Below, one piece after another: positions 57,474 through 64,000 of a stretch of 64,000 nucleotides of DNA. Each line of letters starts with the position of its first letter. Position 1 is the stretch's first letter. This DNA comes from Fomes fomentarius. Lineage: Eukaryota > Basidiomycota > Agaricomycetes > Polyporales > Polyporaceae. Made by a program: the position numbers and the translations under genes. The notes beneath the pieces were generated by a model. It saw only the letters and a list, made by a program, of their open reading frames with translations, did no database searches and was not told where the DNA came from. The stretch spans positions 806,001 to 870,000 of the forward strand of contig JABYQN010000007.1 in assembly GCA_022606135.1 (NCBI GenBank). The letters are read 5' to 3'.

Positions 57474-58393
57474 GACCTGTTGCCAATACACCCATTTATT
57501 CATTCACTGCCGTATAGTGGAATCTTGCCGAGAAACTGAACGGGAATCGATGATACACAATGTAGATACACATCCTATTATGAACTGTTGTGTCTCAAAC
57601 TTGCCCGTGCATTGACTGAATACCTCAAATCGTCACTAGTACCCCCCTGATATCCTGTTTACTTGGGGGTATATGTGCCTGTTACGGTCAAGTATGCATG
57701 AAAGTCAAAGTTCGCCAGAGGTTGAGTTCAAAACGGCGTACTTATATCATTCATAAACTGACTCTTCCACTGTAGTGATGTTATCGCGTCTCCACCGTAC
57801 AATGTCAGTCATGTACCCAGGATAGATTGTTCGAGTTTTCTTCAACTCGCTGCCACTGATGGCGTCCCAGTCTGGCTTGTTCTCCAGGAGTTATGCTCTC
57901 AGTGCGACATATGGTTCGTTCTGGTACGAATAGTAGCTTCACCTGCGTGCTGTTGACCGATTGCGGGTGCCCTGCAATGCGATCTAAGAATAGCGATGGT
58001 GAACCCAATCTGCTTCGTTCAGCTGCAACAGCAAAGTCCCCTTTGTGGTGCCAGAGGCAAACGGATGAGGACACTACGTCGGGAACTGCCGGAGAGCAAG
58101 CGCTCGCGCGCATAAATCACTCGAGCTCGGTCATGAAATAGTTCTATAAATGTGTCAACAATCTTACATCCTCTCTTATCTTCCGGCTCATCAAATTCAA
58201 GTCATCGGGAACGCCAGAATCAAGCACACTTGATCCATGTGTGAGTAGTACTTGGTATGAGTCCCTGATAGTGTCAGATAAATGTATGATGCTATGCGTT
58301 CTATTCTGTTCGATGTACTGACCTCGTCCCTCCAGCATCAGCCCAATGTTTGTCGCATATACGGGTGGCACGGCACTTTCCCGTCAGTGGTCA
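57474..58393. other. Intergenic between F-box gene 2 and tyrosinase remnant
   Basis: About 920 bases. A 102-codon minus frame (57805-58113) is open but has no recognisable motif or splice partner; nothing is called. Confidence 0.45.
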
Positions 58394-59110
58394 CTAGTGT
58401 TTCGGACTGCCGCGCGGCGCCCCGCCCGGACGTCCAAAGGTGATATCGTCATGATACACAGGCTTGCCCTCAACCGGGAAGATCGCGCCAGGTGGGAAGC
58501 TGAGGGGCACAGCGACGACGGTCACTTCCAGCGAGGGCACGTCCTTCTCCGGGATCTCCTTCCCTCCGGCCTATATCTGCTCGTCAGTACACTCTACTCA
58601 CGAAGATGCCCTGAGGAGCAACCGACAGCTACTCACACTTGCAATGCGCCAATCGAGGTTCTCCTTCAGGTATGGCGCGACTACGTGAGGCTCGAACCCC
58701 TCCACGCCCGATCGCTCCGCTATGGCTTCCTGGAGGAGAACGAAACCCTCTGTGGTGGCATCTTTCTTGGCGCGATTGTCGGTAAACGCGCTGTGGGATC
58801 CGACGTAGGATGGAGAAGTGATCCACTCCTGTGGCTCCGCTGGAACCCCTCCGAGAAAGATCATGACGGAGAAGCTGGAGCCGACGTCGGCCGGCTTGAC
58901 GCGGATACGTGCTGACCATTCCCACATGCTGCTAGTTCCGTGGTTAAGCTCGAGGTCTCAGTCTCAGGGGGTGGGCGAGACAGCTGTGGATTCAGAGTTG
59001 GCGATGAAACGCTGAGGTTGCTCGGCGTATTTGTACGAGGCAGTTCCGATGACGTCAAAACATGTCGGCGTTTCATAATAGAGTTCAGAGCTACGGTACA
59101 TAATGGGAGC
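58394..59110 (-). pseudogene. Decayed tandem copy of the tyrosinase C-terminal domain
   Basis: On the same strand and just downstream of the intact tyrosinase. Two exons (58637-58927 and 58394-58570) encode a complete C-terminal domain: WEWSARIRVKPADVGSSFSV, MIFLGGVPAEPQEWITSPSY, LLQEAIAERSGVEGFEP, PYLKENLDWRIAS, then PSLEVTVVAVPLSFPPGAIF and DDITFGRPGGAPRG. The intact gene has the matching order [35 protein letters not shown] and [20 protein letters not shown], with an intron at the same place, so this arose by DNA duplication. The copper-domain exons are missing. The region upstream (to about 59110) stays open in the same frame except for two TGA codons close together near 58955. The CXXC motif of the intact protein is absent. 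Whether the C-terminal piece is transcribed is unknown. Confidence 0.68.
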
Positions 59111-59187
59111 AGTACATTTCAGTCGCAATCCAGTTCATTACTCAATATCCAGAAATGTCGGGCGTAGAAGCGCTGTTGCAGTGGCTC

Positions 59188-61378
59188 TTACGCGGAGCCA
59201 GACTCGCGCGCACCACCGCGACGGCCGTGCGTGATATCGGGGTGGGGCACGCGGTCGCCGAGGACAGGGAATGATGAGCCAGGAGGGAGCGTGAGCTTCG
59301 TCGCAATAACAGTCACCTCGAGAGAGGGACAGTCGTCGAGGTCGACCGCAGTGCCATCCACCTGAACCCGGTTGTGTCAGCTCATGTACTGAGGGTACAA
59401 ACACACTGGATGCTTACCTTCAAGACACGCCAATGCAAGTTCTCCTGCAAGTACGGCTGAACGGCGTCCGGGTCAAATGTACCCAGACCGGAGTGCGCAG
59501 CGATCGCTTCGTTGAGGTGAACGAAGCCCTCGATGACGAGCTCCTGCTGCCTGCGACAGTTAGCGCACCGCTGTGGAGCGCTGTTCACGAATGCATGGTG
59601 CGCGCCAGCGTAGTGCGGGCTCGTGCGCCAATCGGCCGGGTTCTCTGGCACTTCTCCGAGGAAGAGAAGGACGCTGAAGCTGGAGCCGACAGCATACTTC
59701 TTGACGTGAATGCGGGCGGTCCAGTCCCAGATACCGCCCGAGGAGCCAGATCCTTCGTCGGCGATCGTGACGGAGACGTCAGGCTCATCATCATCGTCTC
59801 CCTTTGATACAGCCTTCGCGTGAGCTTCAGAAGTAGCGAGGGCTGCACTTGGCGTCACTGCGCTTTCTGCCGCGACTGGCTGCTGGGGGGCGGCAGCAAG
59901 GTTCACGACGGGCGAGAGCATGGACTGACGAGAACGACCACCGTAAAGCTGGTTGACAATCCGAGCAATTCGCGTCCTGACCGCCTCTTGGTTGCCCAGG
60001 TCGAGCCCGTTGAACTCAGGGTACGAGTAGCCCAGCTGAGTCGGAACGGCCCCAGTAGAGTTCGCCGAAGTCCAGAACGTGTCCTGAGTGTTCCAGAACG
60101 GAGTCAGCGCTATAAAAAGTCGTGTTAGCGGCATTTGAATGAGAGGTTCGAAAGTGCACGTACGAGTGTTCTTGTCAACCGTTGCGCCAGCAGGGATAGT
60201 GAAAGTGCCATCGCCTTCCACGGACTCGTTCACCCAGACGCCAGGGTTGAGTGCGGACCATAGAGAGAGCAAGCGGTCGACTTGGCAGTGATGGAGGAAG
60301 AAAATGGGGTCGAAGCCTGTGAGATTAGGTTAGTGACATGAGCACCACCGATCTGTCATCCTACTGACCAGCAACGGCGGGATCGGCCATGTGCCCATTT
60401 CCGCCTACGTCGACATGAATGCCGTCGTGAATGGCCTCTAAGCTGTTGCTCGAGCTTCCACCATCTTCAACGGAGTGGTTGCTGAACGCAGGCCAGGTTC
60501 GCACCCGAGTCAGTAGGTTGTACGTCTTGGAGGTGATGTCGCCCTGCTCCGCTCGCAGCGTTCTGTTGAGGATGGATAATTGGTTTAGAGGAGCGCATGA
60601 TATCGAATGTTAGCTACTTACCTCTTCAACTTGTTAATATCGTCCTGGGCGTTCGCATCTAGAGAAGTCGGATGCCTGAAGGTTGTTGACCAGTTGCTGT
60701 ATGGCTCCGAGAACGTGGGCTCGATGGGATGGAAACGGTAGTGGTAGAGTGGGTTGTCCACGCGGTGAGACTTCCCGTCCGGTCCAGTGATGGTGACTTG
60801 CTTCTCAGAGATGACCTCCGCCGGCGGCACCGAGTTCGTCGCCCAGTCCCAGAAGGGCTGCCGGAGATCAGCAGCAGCTTTCTTCCAACCTTCCTTATCA
60901 ACAGTGTATGTGGCGGCAATTTCCAAGGCGTGCTTCTGCAGGATTTGCTATACGAAGGAGTGGGTTTACCATGAGATGATACTAGGAACAACCGTTGATA
61001 TACGAACCTCATAGAGCACGACGTAAGGACGATGCCATGTCGGGAACAGAACAGATCCATGGGTGCAGTAGCCGGCTTGTTCGGCAGGGTCGCTAGCGCC
61101 AGCGCCTGACCAGGGAACGTAGGGAAGGCCGTGGATACCTCCGACTTGGAAGAAGGAAGCCAGCTCTTCCTGATCAGCCTTCGACATGGCAGCTGGTTGA
61201 AGTCCATCACCGTCAGATCTGGTAGTATTCGGAGAAAATGCAGGAACATACCGAGTGCCTGAATGTAGAGGGAGAAGAACTTCTTATGCTTGACAAAGTC
61301 ATTGATTTCGAGACGGTTTGGAGCAGCAGCACCCTCTGTCTTTCCACCCTGAGCGCCGGTGATGATGAAGTGGGACAT
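59188..61378 (-). CDS. Tyrosinase (polyphenol oxidase)
   Basis: Type-3 copper oxidase that hydroxylates monophenols and oxidises diphenols to quinones, feeding melanin and browning. The ATG at 61378 opens [20 protein letters not shown], with no signal peptide, as for other fungal cytosolic tyrosinases. CuA histidines lie in [20 protein letters not shown] and LQKHALEIA; the Cys two before the first His is placed for the thioether bridge of this family. CuB is in [20 protein letters not shown] and [19 protein letters not shown]. The C-terminal domain (about [20 protein letters not shown] onward) normally shields the active site and is cut off on activation. It carries a CANC (CXXC) motif, which in related protyrosinases assists copper loading. 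First exons: 61252-61378, 61008-61192, 60622-60947. All motifs are intact; the protein ends GGARESGSA. Confidence 0.95.
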
Positions 61379-62421
61379 GATGTGCGCGGAGTCGGAGTTG
61401 AAACGGGGTTTGAAGCTAGATCTCGATATGTTGGATGGAGGTGCGAGTGGCCAGTAGTACGACCAACTACTTTACCTCGACCCCCTTCCTTTATACCATC
61501 CGCAGGCTCCTTGTGCGCTGGTTGGAGCAAAAACGACTCGATCCGAATAGCCACGGAACATAGGATATGGGCGGCGCTCCACGCATCCGAATCCAACGTA
61601 ACCTACTACCATGAAGCTGTTCAGACAAAACGCCGCCGTTTCGCATATTCCACGCGCAGCCTAGCCGGATGTCGGCTGCTGTCGTCTTTCGATTGCAATC
61701 AACCATTGAATATCTCCGTGCCAGTACTACTCACACTCGGCCTCAAGTTACATGGACGCCATATCGCCACAACTTTGTCCGATTGCCAGTGAGAGTAAGA
61801 TTCATTCACCTCTATCTCACGTCTCTCCTACTTGTTGATCCTCACCTGCGAGCTTCAGGACCTATATCCCGAGAGTTATTGGTCTTTCATTACGACGTAT
61901 CTGTCAGGGTCCTCAGCGGAACGCTGACACCGCTTCTGCTAGTGCCTCGCCGCGCGCGTCCACTAAATAGGGTTTACCTCTCAACATCACATGAGATGTA
62001 TACAGGCTTCTTAAGGCTACAACCGTGGCGTATAGGTGGGTGGCTACCTGTACAAAGGAGGTAGTATTCAGCGTCTTGCGACTACTACCTCCATTCTTCA
62101 CCGGGAAGGGGAGCCACCGAATGTCCATCGTGTTTCGGACTCTCCTTCCGACGTCATTCCACACCGGTCGGATGATGAGCAAACATTGCTGCTATGTAGC
62201 GCAATACATACGCTCTGTACGCTACGCCAGGGGACGTACTGCGCAGTCACTCACCGAACGTAGGAGCCGAACATCTGTTACATGTCGCGCTAGGACGACC
62301 TCATAGTCAATTTAGGCTCAACCTAAAGCATTCACAAATTGGTATTGCACTACAGATTACACACGCATGACGATGAAAGCCGGTACAAGTGAGCAAGTGA
62401 TATACATAATCTACTTTTGCA
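61379..62421. other. Intergenic: tyrosinase promoter and MDN1 3' flank
   Basis: About 1 kb. The left part has the TATA box of tyrosinase at 61490-61495. No gene is supported in the rest. Confidence 0.5.
61490..61495 (-). promoter_or_regulatory. TATA box of tyrosinase
   Basis: TATAAA on the minus strand (ggtataaaggaa), 112 bases before the ATG at 61378, followed by a C/G-rich stretch. Confidence 0.5.
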
Positions 62422-64000
62422 TCATGCCTCCGCGATGCGCTCGAAGAACTGCTTCAGCGTCCCCGACAGCACATCCGGAAGTGCCTCCACATTCCGCAGG
62501 ACCACATAGTACTCGAAGGGGAAAGTATCCAAGTACCGCTCCACCGTCAGATCCATCCTCCCGTCCACCATTTTGTACCCGACCTGGTTCATCGACAGGA
62601 TAGAGTTATCGTTTTGACCCGAACCACCGACTCCGGAGCCCACGTTCTTGAAGTGCAGAGAATCGAGGATGATGAAGACGATCATGACTCTTTGCTCCTC
62701 CGCCCGTCTCAGCATTGTCCGCAGTCGGTCATGGTCCTGACAGATGCCATCCGAGATGATGATCTCGAGTTGCCACAGGTCCGCCGAAGAAGATGAGCTG
62801 ACCGAGCGCCGCTCTCGCGCCTGCTCTAGCAGCTTCAGGCTCGTATCGACAAGCGACAGGACCTGCGTCGCCTTCTGATCGAACTTGAATGCGCCCATGA
62901 CCTTGGTTCCGGCCTGGTCGGTGAACGGGCCGCCGTCGAACCCGTGCAAGACATCCACTGTCTCTCCGAACTTGGCAATCGCAATGTCACCAACTTCGAG
63001 CTTGCCCAACGCCTTGGATACGAGGGCAAGGGTCTGGAACGCAAGGTGGACAGAATGTGACTCTGCCATAGATCGGGAGTCGTCGAGCGCGATGAGCACC
63101 TGGTATTCGCGCTGGCTCGGGCGCGTGCGCCGCAGCCAGATCTTGTCCTTCGTGAACTCGCTCGCGATGTAGGGAATGATCTTCTTCATGTTGAGGCGTT
63201 TCCCCGTACGATAGTCGCCCTTGAGGCGCGTCGCCATCGTCGGCTCAAGGATCAGGCGCAGCTGTTCGCAGAGTGCGTATGAGAGGTCGTGTGTCAGCGC
63301 TTCGTACCTGCGCCACATTTCTTCAGCACCGTGATCAGGATGACCTTCTGCCTGCCATTGGCGCAAGGCGAGTTCGACAGCATGCTGGGCAGCCTCCTCC
63401 ATGTCGTCAGAAGGGATTGTTCGATCAGAGGGGAGGATGTCGGAAGGATCTGCGGCGGATGTGCCAGGCTGTTGAGAGCGGATCTCCGTCCGAGTGAGGG
63501 CGCTCTTGACGTCCTCACCGAGAGCTTGAGCAGTATTCTCGGCATGCAGCGCGGACTGCGGTGGGAGCGAAGTCTGCTCTTGCACAGCTTCGGTCGACTC
63601 CTCGAACAGCGGGACATCATCCGTAGTATCCATGTCATCATCCAGGAATTTCAGGTCATTTAGCTTCGCAACGTTCTCCTGTTGTGCTGGACCCAGCGCC
63701 TGCATCTCATCTGCGCCTTTCTCTTCCTCGGGGTGGAGGTATTCGAGCTGGGAAGCATTGGTCATGTCCGGCTGCTGTCGCTCTGAGTTATTCTGGCCGC
63801 CGTCGCTCTCCAATACCTCGTCGATGCGCTGACTGATCTCGCGGAGCGCATCGCCCAGACTTCGGAGTGGGTTGCTTTGGAGCGGCTCAGGCTTGGCTTG
63901 AGAAGGAGAAGCGCCTGCTTGAGAGCGCGTAGAGCCACTTCCATCCTTCGTGTCTTCCGTTGACTGGTTTGCGTTGGCGGAAGGTTCGGAGGTTCTGCGG
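62422..64000 (-). CDS. MDN1: Midasin (MDN1/Rea1) C-terminal end, partial
   Basis: Minus-strand frame open from the window edge at 64000 to the stop at 62422 (about 525 residues seen). Midasin is a giant dynein-like AAA ATPase that removes assembly factors (Ytm1, Rsa4) from pre-60S particles. What lies here is the end of the acidic linker (NPLRSLGDALREISQRIDEV, later LKFLDDDMDTTDDVP) and the MIDAS domain. The domain follows RTGKRLNMKKIIPYIASEFT and KDKIWLRRTRPSQREYQVLI: ALDDSRSMAESHSVHLAFQT holds the DxSxS metal site, and AIAKFGETVDVLHGFDGGPF and LEIIISDGICQDHDRL complete the von Willebrand A fold. The end is LKQFFERIAEA. The AAA modules lie beyond the window. Together with EBP2, this is the second ribosome-assembly gene here. 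Confidence 0.93.
   Translation of the reverse strand, partial: RRTSEPSANANQSTEDTKDGSGSTRSQAGASPSQAKPEPLQSNPLRSLGDALREISQRIDEVLESDGGQNNSERQQPDMTNASQLEYLHPEEEKGADEMQALGPAQQENVAKLNDLKFLDDDMDTTDDVPLFEESTEAVQEQTSLPPQSALHAENTAQALGEDVKSALTRTEIRSQQPGTSAADPSDILPSDRTIPSDDMEEAAQHAVELALRQWQAEGHPDHGAEEMWRRYEALTHDLSYALCEQLRLILEPTMATRLKGDYRTGKRLNMKKIIPYIASEFTKDKIWLRRTRPSQREYQVLIALDDSRSMAESHSVHLAFQTLALVSKALGKLEVGDIAIAKFGETVDVLHGFDGGPFTDQAGTKVMGAFKFDQKATQVLSLVDTSLKLLEQARERRSVSSSSSADLWQLEIIISDGICQDHDRLRTMLRRAEEQRVMIVFIILDSLHFKNVGSGVGGSGQNDNSILSMNQVGYKMVDGRMDLTVERYLDTFPFEYYVVLRNVEALPDVLSGTLKQFFERIAEA

Noticed and set aside
57805..58113. 102-codon minus frame downstream of the tyrosinase remnant
   Set aside because: No similarity to the tyrosinase domains and no splice-consistent partner exon.

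Overview
The window is nuclear DNA from a basidiomycete fungus, most likely an agaricomycete (wood-decay type). The evidence is gene architecture and family content. Genes are compact and cut by many short introns of about 50-65 bases with GT-AG ends. The families are typical of mushrooms: DUF6534-like seven-helix membrane proteins, F-box and LRR proteins, a fungal tyrosinase, and a secreted family with an NHFRxW core. No phage, plasmid, CRISPR, rRNA or convincing tRNA feature was seen. Spliced models were built by hand from splice signals and reading-frame continuity.

Layout. 1-7 kb: 3' end of an importin-7/8 (Sxm1-type) gene, then a heme-less sulfite-oxidase-type Moco enzyme (-) and TAF6 (-). 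7-19 kb: a six-exon F-box gene, a large proline-rich Bbc1/Mti1-type actin-patch protein, a zinc-finger protein with a basic hexapeptide repeat, and the ribosome-biogenesis factor EBP2, all on +. 19-30 kb: a DUF6534-like membrane protein (-), a small five-exon nuclear-type protein (+), an Artemis/SNM1-family nuclease (-), and a second zinc-finger protein (-) related to the one at 15-16.5 kb. 30-40 kb: an LRR/F-box-like ORF (-) and the 2019-residue Mms22/Mus7-type replication-repair protein (+). 40-49 kb: three tandem MFS transporters (-). 49-57.5 kb: a secreted-type hypothetical protein (-), a second LRR/F-box-like ORF (+), a non-autonomous hAT-type transposon with perfect target-site duplication, and a small F-box protein (+). 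58-64 kb: a decayed tyrosinase C-terminal copy, an intact tyrosinase (-), and the C-terminal end of midasin (MDN1, -), which runs off the window.

Functional threads. There are two genome-maintenance genes (Artemis-like, Mms22-like), two ribosome-biogenesis genes (EBP2, MDN1), and general housekeeping genes (importin, TAF6). These are interspersed with family-expanded accessory genes (MFS triplet, F-box/LRR, zinc fingers, tyrosinase). I found no clear multi-gene undescribed system. The most interesting items are the paired zinc-finger proteins with an apparently split second finger, the tyrosinase C-terminal duplicate that has lost the CXXC motif and carries in-frame stops, the fourfold motif in the Bbc1-type protein, and the hAT element.
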